From an uncultured bacterium (GTDB lineage: Bacteria; Pseudomonadota; Alphaproteobacteria; Rhodospirillales; Rhodospirillaceae): a stretch of 64,000 nt of DNA. Below the pieces are notes generated by a model, which was not told where the DNA came from, made no database searches, and worked only from the letters and a program-made list of their open reading frames with translations. Positions 34,563-42,674 of this stretch are shown one piece after another. The stretch lies in NCBI GenBank assembly GCA_903888485.1, contig CAISTS010000086.1:1-64000 (forward strand). Direction: 5' to 3'. The position numbers and the translations under genes are program-made. Position 1 is the stretch's first letter. Every line of letters begins with the position of its first letter.

Positions 34563-35922
34563 ACTTCTTCCTCCCGGCACGTTGCGCCAAGCCGTCATCT
34601 ACGCCGGCGCGGTGCTTCTGCTGCTGCTCGGCCTCGGCGCCTGGATCTGGAGCATCACGGCGGGCCGCGTCGATGCCCAGCTCACCCAGCTCATCGAGAG
34701 CGAGTCCTATACGCTGCATGTGGCCGCGCGCGACGGCGGGCGCGAGAAGGCCGTCAAGGAAGTGGCCGCGCGCTTCAACCATAAGCCCATCGAGAACCAG
34801 GTCGCTATTCTCGCCGACGAGAATTTCAAGCAACTCGCGGGCAACCTCACCGCCTGGCCGGCCAGCGGCGGGCTTGTGCCCGGCTGGCACAACATTACGA
34901 TCATGCGCGAACCCGGACCCAGCGAAGCGCGTGTGCTGCATCGCGTGCTGCCCGACGGCTCGCACTTCCTATACGGTTACGACCTCACGGATTTCCTGGC
35001 AGGCCGCAAATCCTTCGTCGTGGCATTCATGGGCGTGTCGCTCCCGCTGGTGATCGCGGTGCTGCTGCTCGGCTTCTTCATCCGCCGCTCGCTGCTCGAG
35101 AAGATCGACGCCATCAACGATGCGGCGCGCGCCATCATGCTCGGCAACCTCAAGGAGCGCGTGCCGGAACGCGGCGATTCCACCGAGCTCGACCTTTTGG
35201 CCTCGACTATCAACCGCATGCTCGACCACACTGAGCAACTGGTCGGCGGCATCACCAATGTCTCCAATTCCATCGCGCACGACTTGCGAACGCCGCTGGC
35301 CGAAGCGCGCGCGCGCCTTGAAAACCTGCTGGCTCGCCCGCCATCGACCGACGAAGCCGTGCGGCGCGAGATCGAAGCGGGTATCGGCGATATCGACAAG
35401 CTGATCCGTACGTTCAACGCTTTGATGCGTCTCGCGCAGATCGAGACCGGCGCGCGCCAATCCGGCTTCAAGACGGTCGAGCTGCCGGAGGTAGTGTCCG
35501 AGACCGTCGAGTTCTATCAGCATGTCGCCGAAGAGAAGGGGCTCGGCCTCTCGGCGCATATCCCCGCGCGCCTTGGCGTCACCGGCGATCCTTCGCTCAT
35601 TGCCCAAGCCGTCGGCAATCTCATCGACAACGCCATCAAGTACACACCAAGAGGAGGAAGCGTCGGCGTTGCCGTCAGCACGGGCGTCGATGGGACCGCC
35701 GCCATTGTTGTCGATGACAACGGCCCCGGAATCCCCGACGCCGAGAAGCCCAAGGTCACAACGCGCTTCTATCGTGGCGACCCGTCGCGCGGCACTGGCG
35801 GGGCCGGCCTTGGCCTAAGTCTCGTTGCAGCCGTCGCCGCGCTCCACGGCGGTAACCTGACCTTTGCCAACAACTATCCCGGCCTGCGCGCGCGATTGAC
35901 GCTGCAAGCCGCGCGTGCCTGA
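34555..35922 (+). CDS. HAMP-type sensor histidine kinase
   Basis: 455 residues. Membrane helices at about 14-34 and 155-176 flank a roughly 120-residue periplasmic sensor. HAMP domain at about 177-230. Phospho-His H242 in SIAHDLRTPLAEAR, and an ATPase domain with NLIDNAIKYT, VDDNGPGIP and GTGGAGLGLSLV. Partner of the regulator just upstream. Its position before a siderophore receptor suggests it senses an iron- or envelope-related signal; the periplasmic domain is not recognised. Confidence 0.95.
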   Translation: MIKLLPPGTLRQAVIYAGAVLLLLLGLGAWIWSITAGRVDAQLTQLIESESYTLHVAARDGGREKAVKEVAARFNHKPIENQVAILADENFKQLAGNLTAWPASGGLVPGWHNITIMREPGPSEARVLHRVLPDGSHFLYGYDLTDFLAGRKSFVVAFMGVSLPLVIAVLLLGFFIRRSLLEKIDAINDAARAIMLGNLKERVPERGDSTELDLLASTINRMLDHTEQLVGGITNVSNSIAHDLRTPLAEARARLENLLARPPSTDEAVRREIEAGIGDIDKLIRTFNALMRLAQIETGARQSGFKTVELPEVVSETVEFYQHVAEEKGLGLSAHIPARLGVTGDPSLIAQAVGNLIDNAIKYTPRGGSVGVAVSTGVDGTAAIVVDDNGPGIPDAEKPKVTTRFYRGDPSRGTGGAGLGLSLVAAVAALHGGNLTFANNYPGLRARLTLQAARA

Positions 35923-35943
35923 CGGAGCGGCGGGGCCGGGGGG

Positions 35944-36408
35944 ATGACGACATTTCTTCTCATCATTCACGGACTGCTGGCGGTGGCCCTGCTTGGCGCC
36001 GTGACCCATCAGCTTATCGCCTTGTGGCGCACAGCGCCCGTGGTTGGCGCCGGCTTCATGGCGCGCCTCAAGGCCGTGCGCGCCGCGTCCTACGCCAACG
36101 CCATCGTTGTGCTTTATGCCCTCGATTTCTTCATCGGCTCGATCATCTACGCGACCTATCGGGTCGAGGTGCGGCCTTACCTCGAAGACATCGGTGCCTT
36201 CATCGCCGCGGGTTCCTTTGAAACCAAGGAGCACCTCGCGGCGCTGGGTCTAGGTTTACTGCCCGCCTACTGGCTGGTCTGGAAGGCGCCCAACTTCGTC
36301 GCGGCTGTAACAGCGCGGCGTACGGTTACCGTGCTGCTGGGCTTCTTCGTGTGGTGGAATTTCCTCGTCGGACACATTCTCAACAACCTGCGCGGACTGC
36401 CGGAATGA
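35944..36408 (+). CDS. Four-helix membrane protein of the iron cluster
   Basis: 154 residues with about four membrane helices (roughly 2-25, 50-70, 95-112 and 125-146). Conserved-looking charged residues within or next to helices include H9, H22 and the pair KEH. The end carries WWNFLVGHILNNLRG. Function unknown. It overlaps the next gene (ATGA) and sits between the kinase and the siderophore receptor. A heme- or Fe-handling inner-membrane role would fit the membrane His residues but is only inference. Confidence 0.7.
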   Translation: MTTFLLIIHGLLAVALLGAVTHQLIALWRTAPVVGAGFMARLKAVRAASYANAIVVLYALDFFIGSIIYATYRVEVRPYLEDIGAFIAAGSFETKEHLAALGLGLLPAYWLVWKAPNFVAAVTARRTVTVLLGFFVWWNFLVGHILNNLRGLPE

Positions 36409-36740
36409 ACGCATCTGCATCGCCGCGCCTGATCTCCGCGCTCACCGTCTTCGCGCTGGTGTTCCCGGTCGTCTATGTCGTCAGCTATTACAACGAGCTG
36501 GCGATCGTGCGCTTCTATCCCATGGTGGGCGAGTTGCACCTCAACATCCAGCCCACCACCTTTGGCCCGGCGATGATCTATTACACGTGGGTCGTGATCT
36601 CGGCGCTGCTCGCCCTGATCGTCGGCTTTGCCGTGCCGCCGCGCTGGACGGCGCATCTGTGGACCGGGTGGATCTGGGTGGTTCCGGTGGCGGCGACGCT
36701 GTTTACCTTCATCTACGAGACCCGCTGGCTGATGCATTGA
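36405..36740 (+). CDS. Three-helix membrane protein of the iron cluster
   Basis: 111 residues with three membrane helices (about 10-28, 52-75 and 83-105). A periplasmic loop has FYPMVGELHLNIQPTTFGP. ATG 36405 overlaps the stop of the previous gene, so the two are translationally coupled and probably form one complex. The family is not recognised. Confidence 0.68.
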   Translation: MNASASPRLISALTVFALVFPVVYVVSYYNELAIVRFYPMVGELHLNIQPTTFGPAMIYYTWVVISALLALIVGFAVPPRWTAHLWTGWIWVVPVAATLFTFIYETRWLMH

Positions 36741-36751
36741 GGCCAGTTAAT

Positions 36752-36770
36752 CCAATGATAATTTGAGACA
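36752..36770 (+). promoter_or_regulatory. Weak Fur-like site before the siderophore receptor
   Basis: CCAATGATAATTTGAGACA contains ATGATAATT, one good Fur-type core, 48 nt before the receptor ATG. It is weaker than the site at 33804 but may give the receptor its own iron-controlled promoter. Confidence 0.35.
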
Positions 36771-36817
36771 CATGACTCCCCGGCGTAACTTGCCGTACTC
36801 CAAGGGAGAAATATTTC

Positions 36818-39025
36818 ATGTCGTCCTCGCGTTTGTCTGCCGTTCTGCTGGCCGGTACCGCCGCTACGCTTACGTTCAACGTTTCCAGCTTCGCCGCCGA
36901 ACAGCAGGAGGGTGCCACACAAGTCCCACAGCGCAGCATCCCCGAAATCACCGTCGAAGCCGAAGCCATCAACGACTTCCGGGTCAGGCAGTCCGGCCTT
37001 GGCAAGCTGACCGAAGTCATTCGCGACACACCGCAGTCCATCAGCACCGTCTCCAAGGAAGTGCTCGAACAGCGCAACATCACCAACCTCAACGACGCCT
37101 TCCGCAACGTGCCGGGCATCACGTTGGGCGCCAGCGAATTCAACTGGCAGGGCAACAACCCGAACATCCGCGGCTTCAACTCGCGCTCCGACATGTTCCT
37201 GGACGGCATGCGCGATTTCGGCATGTACTTCCGCGACCCCTTCAACACCGAGCAGATCGAGGTGCTCCAGGGTCCGGCCTCCATGGTCTTCGGCCGCGGC
37301 TCCACCGGCGGCGTCGTCAACTCGGTCTCGAAGCAGGCGCATCTCAGCCCGCATATTTTCGGTTCCGTGAACATCGGCACCAACAACGTCAAGCGCGTGG
37401 CGGCGGATATCAACGAACCGCTTCCGGAACTCGGTGAGGGCGCAGCCATTCGTCTCAACGCCATGGGCCACGACGGCGAAGTCGCCGGCCGCGACGGCGG
37501 CGAGCAGCAGCGTTGGGGCATGGGCGGCAGTCTTGCGTTGGGCCTCGGCTCGCCCACGCGTCTCGTCGTGAATTACCTGCACCAGTCGAACGACGACATC
37601 CCCGACTACGGTCTGCCGTGGTTCGGGACCGAAGTCGCGCAAGTGCCGCGCAACAACTTCTACGGCTTCAACAGCGACTATCAGAAGGCCCAGGCCGACA
37701 TCATCACCGCCAAGGGCGATCACGAGTTCAACGAAGACCTGCTGCTGCACACGCAGCTGCGCTACGGCCACTACAGCCGCGAAAACCGCATCACCGAGCC
37801 GCAGATCGCTGCTGCCGTCGGCACGCCGCTGGCCAACGTTACGGTCAATCGCAATGTCTTCTCGGGTTTCGCCACTGAAACCTTCCTGCAGGGCCAAGTC
37901 GACCTGAACGCCAATCTGCAGACGGGATCAATCGAGCATAAGATCGTCACCGGTCTTGAGGCGGGCCGCGAACGTTCCAACCCGTGGTTCGGCTTTGCCC
38001 AGGGCGTGCCTGGCACGTCGTTGCTCACGCCGGCGACGAATGCGTTCTTCATCTCGACCGGTACGCCGCCCAATCTCATCGCCGACACAACCAGCAATGG
38101 CCTCGGCGCCTACGTGCTCGACACCGTAAAGATCAACGAAATGTTCCAGGTTGTCGGCGGCGTCCGATGGGACAGCTTCCGGGTCAATTACGGCGCCACC
38201 CGTTATGTCGCCGCAACAGGCGTCTTCACCGGCGCAGAGCGCATCGTCCACAAAGATAGCGAGTTCAGCTTCAAGGCCGGTGTGATTTTCAAGCCGGTGG
38301 AAGAGGGCACCATCTACGCCAGCTTCGGCAACTCCTTCAACCCGTCCGCCGAAACGCTGACGTTCGTGACCGCTGCACGCGGTGCATTTCCGACTCCCAA
38401 CGCCTTCCTCGAACCCGAAAAGAACAAGAACTACGAAGTCGGCGCCAAGTGGGATCTGCTCGGCGGTGGGCTCACCGCGACGGCCGCCATCTTCCGTATC
38501 GTCAAGGAGAATGCCCGCGTTCCGAACCCGGCGACACCTGGCTTCAACGCCCTTGGTGGCACGCAGCGCGCGCAGGGTTTTGAAATAGGCCTGACCGGCA
38601 AGCTGACGGAGGATTGGCAGCTCACGACGGGTTATGTGTACCTCGACGGCGAGGTGACCAAAACTCCGCTGACGGCAGCCGGTGCGCCGGTGGCCGGCGC
38701 TCCGCCCGTGGGTGCTCCATTGCCCTATGCACCCAAGAACGCCTTCTCTCTATGGACGTCCTACCTGATCACGCCGGAGATCCAGATCGGCGGCGGCAGC
38801 CAATATGTAGCCAAGCGTTATGCGCAGAACACCGCGCCGATCCGCAGCGTGCCGGGCTATTGGACCTTCGATGCGATGGTTCAATACAACTGGTCGGAAC
38901 ACCTGACGTTCAAGGTCAACCTGACCAACCTGACGGACAAGTACTTCTACGATGCGCTGCATCAGCAGCACGTCGTTCCGGGCGCGGGTCGCACGGCGAT
39001 GTTCGCCATCAACGTTAACTACTAA
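36818..39025 (+). CDS. TonB-dependent catecholate siderophore receptor (Fiu/PiuA type)
   Basis: 735 residues with a signal peptide (about 1-27, ending FAA) and a plug domain with IRDTPQSISTVSKEVLEQR, NPNIRGFNSRSDMFLDGMRD and QGPASMVFGRGSTGGVVN. The long barrel ends in FAINVNY with a terminal aromatic. The plug phrases are those of the siderophore class (Fiu/FhuE/PiuA). The PiuC/YbiX hydroxylase downstream is the usual partner of Fiu and PiuA, supporting uptake of Fe(III)-catecholates. AAGGGAG precedes the ATG. Confidence 0.93.
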   Translation: MSSSRLSAVLLAGTAATLTFNVSSFAAEQQEGATQVPQRSIPEITVEAEAINDFRVRQSGLGKLTEVIRDTPQSISTVSKEVLEQRNITNLNDAFRNVPGITLGASEFNWQGNNPNIRGFNSRSDMFLDGMRDFGMYFRDPFNTEQIEVLQGPASMVFGRGSTGGVVNSVSKQAHLSPHIFGSVNIGTNNVKRVAADINEPLPELGEGAAIRLNAMGHDGEVAGRDGGEQQRWGMGGSLALGLGSPTRLVVNYLHQSNDDIPDYGLPWFGTEVAQVPRNNFYGFNSDYQKAQADIITAKGDHEFNEDLLLHTQLRYGHYSRENRITEPQIAAAVGTPLANVTVNRNVFSGFATETFLQGQVDLNANLQTGSIEHKIVTGLEAGRERSNPWFGFAQGVPGTSLLTPATNAFFISTGTPPNLIADTTSNGLGAYVLDTVKINEMFQVVGGVRWDSFRVNYGATRYVAATGVFTGAERIVHKDSEFSFKAGVIFKPVEEGTIYASFGNSFNPSAETLTFVTAARGAFPTPNAFLEPEKNKNYEVGAKWDLLGGGLTATAAIFRIVKENARVPNPATPGFNALGGTQRAQGFEIGLTGKLTEDWQLTTGYVYLDGEVTKTPLTAAGAPVAGAPPVGAPLPYAPKNAFSLWTSYLITPEIQIGGGSQYVAKRYAQNTAPIRSVPGYWTFDAMVQYNWSEHLTFKVNLTNLTDKYFYDALHQQHVVPGAGRTAMFAINVNY

Positions 39026-39056
39026 CTGGCGTCCCGTTCAAAGTTGTGACGTAATT

Positions 39057-39126
39057 CCTCTTCATCGCGAAGCTCCCCGTCCGCAAGCCGCTCCCTCTCC
39101 TGGCGACGGACACCGCGATGAAGGGG
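39057..39126. repeat. 13-bp inverted repeat between the receptor and hydroxylase genes
   Basis: CCTCTTCATCGCG (39057-39069) and CGCGATGAAGGGG (39114-39126) pair with one G-U, enclosing 44 nt. There is no T-run after it. It could be a stabilising or attenuating stem in the intercistronic mRNA. Confidence 0.6.
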
Positions 39127-39149
39127 AACCACAATAGAGCGTCACAGCT

Positions 39150-39830
39150 ATGCTGATTCATATTCCGAAGGTGCTGTCGGCCGAGCAAGTGCGCGAAGTG
39201 CGCGCCCAGCTTGACAAGGCCGAATGGGTCGATGGCCGCAACACCGCCGGCTATATCGCCAGCCGCGTCAAAGACAACCAGCAGGTCCCGGACATGCATC
39301 CGGTGGGACGCCAGTTGGGCAGCATGATCCTCGATATCCTCGAGAAGCACCCGCTGTTCACGTCGGCCGCCTTACCGCTGAAGTGCGTGCCGCCGCTGTT
39401 CAACCGCTATGGCGGTAATCAGGCCTACGGCAATCATGTCGACGGCGCGATCCGGCCCGTCGCCGGGACGCCCCACCGCGTGCGTACCGATCTGTCGGCC
39501 ACGCTCTTCCTGACCGCGCCCGAGGACTACGACGGCGGCGAGCTGGTCATCGAAGACACCTTCGGCCCGCGCAAGGTCAAGCTGCCGGCGGGCGACATGG
39601 TGCTGTATCCGGGCACAAGCGTGCATCATGTGGAGCCGGTGACGCGCGGCATGCGCGTCGCGTCGTTCTTTTGGATCCAAAGCATGGTCCGCGACGACAC
39701 CCAGCGCACGATGCTGTTCAACCTCGACAGCCAGATCCAGCAACTCGGCCGCGACGTACCGCAGCATCCGGCGGTCGTGCAGCTGGCAGGGCTGTATCAC
39801 AATCTCTTGCGGTTATGGGCGGACGCGTAA
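39150..39830 (+). CDS. piuC: PKHD-type Fe(II)/2-oxoglutarate hydroxylase (PiuC/YbiX)
   Basis: A 226-residue double-stranded beta-helix dioxygenase. Iron ligands H96 and D98 (NHVDGA) and H159 (SVHHVEP), and R169 for 2-oxoglutarate. These cytosolic enzymes are linked with catecholate siderophore receptors (fiu-ybiX, piuA-piuC); the substrate is unproven, perhaps the siderophore. It lies 124 nt after the receptor, probably in the same iron-controlled unit. Confidence 0.94.
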   Translation: MLIHIPKVLSAEQVREVRAQLDKAEWVDGRNTAGYIASRVKDNQQVPDMHPVGRQLGSMILDILEKHPLFTSAALPLKCVPPLFNRYGGNQAYGNHVDGAIRPVAGTPHRVRTDLSATLFLTAPEDYDGGELVIEDTFGPRKVKLPAGDMVLYPGTSVHHVEPVTRGMRVASFFWIQSMVRDDTQRTMLFNLDSQIQQLGRDVPQHPAVVQLAGLYHNLLRLWADA

Positions 39831-39858
39831 AATAATTGGTACCGGGTACGAATTATTT

Positions 39859-40173
39859 TTAAAGCGCCTCTGCGGCCGCGCGGAACGCGTCGCGGACGTG
39901 CATGGCGGACGGCAGCTGCGTGACCACCGACACCAGAACATCGAGCGCGCTCTTCGCCGTGGCGGGTTGACGGCCGAGAAGCGCGACGCACATGCCGGTG
40001 ACGACGTCGGGATCGCCCTCGAAGAGCAAGAGGGGCGGTTTGGTGTCCGCCAGCAAGCGTTTGATGACGAGGCCATCCTTGCCGAGATCGAGCTGCACGC
40101 GGTCGCCGCCGTCCAGGGCGATTTCACAAAACCGCCGGTCCTCGTCGTTTTGGTAGGTGAGGACCGTACCCAT
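39859..40173 (-). CDS. Hypothetical 104-aa protein coupled to the MotB-like gene
   Basis: A soluble small protein beginning MGTVLTYQNDEDRRFCEIAL with a beta-rich first half and a helical Ala-rich end. Its ATG shares 1 bp with the stop of the MotB/OmpA-like gene, so it is translated with it. I do not recognise a family. Conservation of this position would make it a third part of the envelope module. Confidence 0.6.
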   Translation of the reverse strand: MGTVLTYQNDEDRRFCEIALDGGDRVQLDLGKDGLVIKRLLADTKPPLLLFEGDPDVVTGMCVALLGRQPATAKSALDVLVSVVTQLPSAMHVRDAFRAAAEAL

Positions 40174-41375
40174 CAGCGCTGATCCAGCTTGAGTTCGATG
40201 CGCCGGTTGCGCGCACGCGCCGCGCCGCTGGTGCCGGCTTCGAGGGGCTGGAATTCGCCGAAGCCCGCCGCGGCGAGGCGTTCTTCCGGAACCCCTTGTC
40301 CGGCGAGGTAGCGCACCACCGAAATGGCGCGCGCCGCCGAGAGGTCCCAGTTGGAGCCGAACTGCGCCGATTTGATCGGCACGTTGTCGGTGTGGCCGTC
40401 GATGCGCAGGATCCAGTTCACGTCGGCGGGGATCGTGCGCGCGATATCCAGCAGCGTGCGCGCCAGTTGACCGAGCTGGCGCTGGCCGTCGAGACCGAGT
40501 TCCGCCGAACCTGATGCGAACAGCACTTCGGATTGGAAGACGAAGCGGTCACCGACGACGGTGATGCCGGGCCGCGTGCCGAGGATGTCGCGCAACTTAC
40601 CGAAGAACTCGGAGCGATAGCGCTGCAGCTCCTGGACCTTGCCGGCCAGAGCGCGGTTCATGCGCTTGCCGAGGTCGGAGATCTGGGCTTTCTGCTCGGC
40701 GGTGAGCCTGTCGGAGGCGTCCAGCGCCGCCGAAAGTTTCTCGAGCTCGCCTTGCAAGTCTTGGAGCTGTTGGCTCATCAGCGCCGCTTGCGCCTGCGCT
40801 TCGACGGCGAGCGCCTTCTCCTTGGCGATCTCGCTGTCGCTGCGCGCGACCTTGGCGCCGAGACTCGCCACCTCCTTCTCCAGGCTGGCTTTCAAGGCTT
40901 CCATGGCCTTGATGTTCTGCTGGAGGAGGGCGAGTTGCTGGATTTGCGCGGCGATCTGCTGGCGGTCCTTCTCGGCGCCCTGCGCCGCCTGACCGAGGGA
41001 TTCGCTCAATTTGGCGACCTGCGCATTGCGGTCGGACAGCTGGGCATTGAGATCGGCGTTCTCGGCGCGCAATTGGCCGAGCACTTCGAGCTGCTGGTTG
41101 GCGTTCTGTAAGTCGCTGGTCAGCCGGCCGAGGGTGAGCTCCAGGTCGGCGCGCGCCTTGCGCTCGATGTTGAGCATGTCGCCGATCTGCGCCACCTGCT
41201 TGTTGAGCGCGGCCAGCGCATTGTCGCGGCCCGTCAGCGCCTGACCGAGGTAGAACTGCCCGACGACAAACACGAGCAGCACGAAGATGATGATGATGAG
41301 CAGGGTGGACAGCGCGTCCACCCAGCCGGGCCAGATGTCGACGGTGCGGCGCGCGCGGCGGGCGTAAGAGGCCAT
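40173..41375 (-). CDS. MotB/OmpA-like inner-membrane peptidoglycan-binding protein with long coiled coil
   Basis: 400 residues. A short basic cytosolic start precedes one membrane helix (about 22-46, DALSTLLIIIIFVLLVFVVG), which has the Asp before the helix found in MotB/TolR/ExbD-type proton-channel partners. A long coiled coil covers about 50-255. A C-terminal OmpA domain (about 285-400) has DGHTDNVPI, SAARAISVVRYL and RNRRIELKL. It should anchor to peptidoglycan while pairing with the channel protein next to it (start 10 nt after that gene). It is not part of a flagellar cluster. Confidence 0.88.
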   Translation of the reverse strand: MASYARRARRTVDIWPGWVDALSTLLIIIIFVLLVFVVGQFYLGQALTGRDNALAALNKQVAQIGDMLNIERKARADLELTLGRLTSDLQNANQQLEVLGQLRAENADLNAQLSDRNAQVAKLSESLGQAAQGAEKDRQQIAAQIQQLALLQQNIKAMEALKASLEKEVASLGAKVARSDSEIAKEKALAVEAQAQAALMSQQLQDLQGELEKLSAALDASDRLTAEQKAQISDLGKRMNRALAGKVQELQRYRSEFFGKLRDILGTRPGITVVGDRFVFQSEVLFASGSAELGLDGQRQLGQLARTLLDIARTIPADVNWILRIDGHTDNVPIKSAQFGSNWDLSAARAISVVRYLAGQGVPEERLAAAGFGEFQPLEAGTSGAARARNRRIELKLDQR

Positions 41376-41384
41376 TTGCGCCCC

Positions 41385-42617
41385 TTACTCGTTCGGAATC
41401 GGTGCGCCGCCCGCGCTCGCGGCCACGGTCTTGGCGAGGAGTTTGATCTCGTTGCGCAGCTCGCGCACGCTTTCGCTGCGCCCGCTTTCGAGCGCGCCGG
41501 CGAGACGCTGTAGGCCGGCATCGATGTTGCGGATATGCGTGCGGGTGGCTTCGTCGATCCCGCCGCCGCCACTGTTGGGCGCGGACAATGCCGCCGCGAC
41601 GTCGCCCATGCTGCGGAGCAGGGGGCCGAGGTCGCGCTGGGACTCGGCGACGCGCAGCAATACAGCCTGCTGCGTCTTCATCTGATCGGCGAACATCGAA
41701 AGTTTGTCGTTAAGCTGGGCGAGTTGGTCATTGCCGGTGCTGCGCGTCTGCTCGCCGCGCGCCATGATGTTTTGGAGTTCCTGCAGGCTTTCCGCGGTCT
41801 GCTCAAGCAGCGCTTCGGTATAGGCCGACACACCCTGTTCGCCGTCGCCGGGTCCGGTGCCCGACGATAGGCGCGTGAGGCCCGAGAGCCACTCTTCGAG
41901 TTCGTTGTAGAAAGCATTCTGCGCTTGCGACGCCTGCAAGTCGAAAAAGCCGAGAACCAAGGAGCCGCCCAGGCCGAACAGCGACGAGGCGAAGGCGGTG
42001 CTCATGGACGACAGCGGTGCTTCAAGGCCGCTCTTCAGCGCCGCGAACATCTGCGCCATGTCGTCGCTGGTGACCGTAAGGCCGGAGATGACGTCGGCGA
42101 TGGAGCCGACGGTGCCCAGCAGGCCCCAGAAGGTGCCCAGCAATCCGAGGAAGATGCAAAGACCGGTAAGATAGCGTGCGAGGTCGCGGCTTTCTTCGAG
42201 GCGCGCCCCGATGCCGTCGAGCAGCGTGCGCATCACCGGTGCGCTGAGCACGATCTTGCCCGACGAACCGCGACTGCGCTTTTCTTCCAGCATGCGCGCC
42301 ATGGGCGAAAGCAGTTTGAGTTCGGCGTCGCTCGATGTTGTCGGCATCTCGCCGAAGGTGTCGCGCGGGCTGGCGTCGTTGCCGCTGTGGAAGGATTCGA
42401 TCCAGCGCGCTTCCGGGCCCAGCATGATGACCTGGCGGAAGTTGAAGGCTATGCCGCCGATGATGACCGCGAAGATCAAGCCGTTGAGCAGCGGGTTGAC
42501 CATGAAGATCTCGACCAGCGTGGTCGCGATCAGGGCAAGCCCGACCCCGACGATCACCAGGAACAGGATCATTCGCGTCAGATATTTTTTGGTGTCGGTG
42601 TCGGTCATGGAATCCAA
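41385..42617 (-). CDS. MotA/TolQ/ExbB-like proton-channel protein
   Basis: 410 residues. Two membrane helices near the start (about 12-35 and 38-58), then helices 3 and 4 (about 145-180 and 200-225) separated by the SLE-type loop with PLSSMSTAFASSLFGLGGSL, which is the ExbB/TolQ/MotA core. The remaining 180 residues are mostly coiled coil. Together with the MotB/OmpA-like partner it probably uses the proton motive force to move or tension an envelope-linked coil. Target unknown. Confidence 0.85.
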   Translation of the reverse strand: MDSMTDTDTKKYLTRMILFLVIVGVGLALIATTLVEIFMVNPLLNGLIFAVIIGGIAFNFRQVIMLGPEARWIESFHSGNDASPRDTFGEMPTTSSDAELKLLSPMARMLEEKRSRGSSGKIVLSAPVMRTLLDGIGARLEESRDLARYLTGLCIFLGLLGTFWGLLGTVGSIADVISGLTVTSDDMAQMFAALKSGLEAPLSSMSTAFASSLFGLGGSLVLGFFDLQASQAQNAFYNELEEWLSGLTRLSSGTGPGDGEQGVSAYTEALLEQTAESLQELQNIMARGEQTRSTGNDQLAQLNDKLSMFADQMKTQQAVLLRVAESQRDLGPLLRSMGDVAAALSAPNSGGGGIDEATRTHIRNIDAGLQRLAGALESGRSESVRELRNEIKLLAKTVAASAGGAPIPNE

Positions 42618-42674
42618 TAATTTTCCACGATTACGGCAACATCGTGTCGCAGAGCCGTGTGCCTAGGGTTGTGA

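Noticed and set aside
40173-42617. Zorya-type anti-phage defence (ZorA/ZorB resemble MotA/MotB-like proteins)
   Set aside because: No ZorC/D helicase-type or ZorE nuclease genes nearby. The partner genes are an OmpA-domain envelope protein and housekeeping genes, so an envelope motor is more likely.
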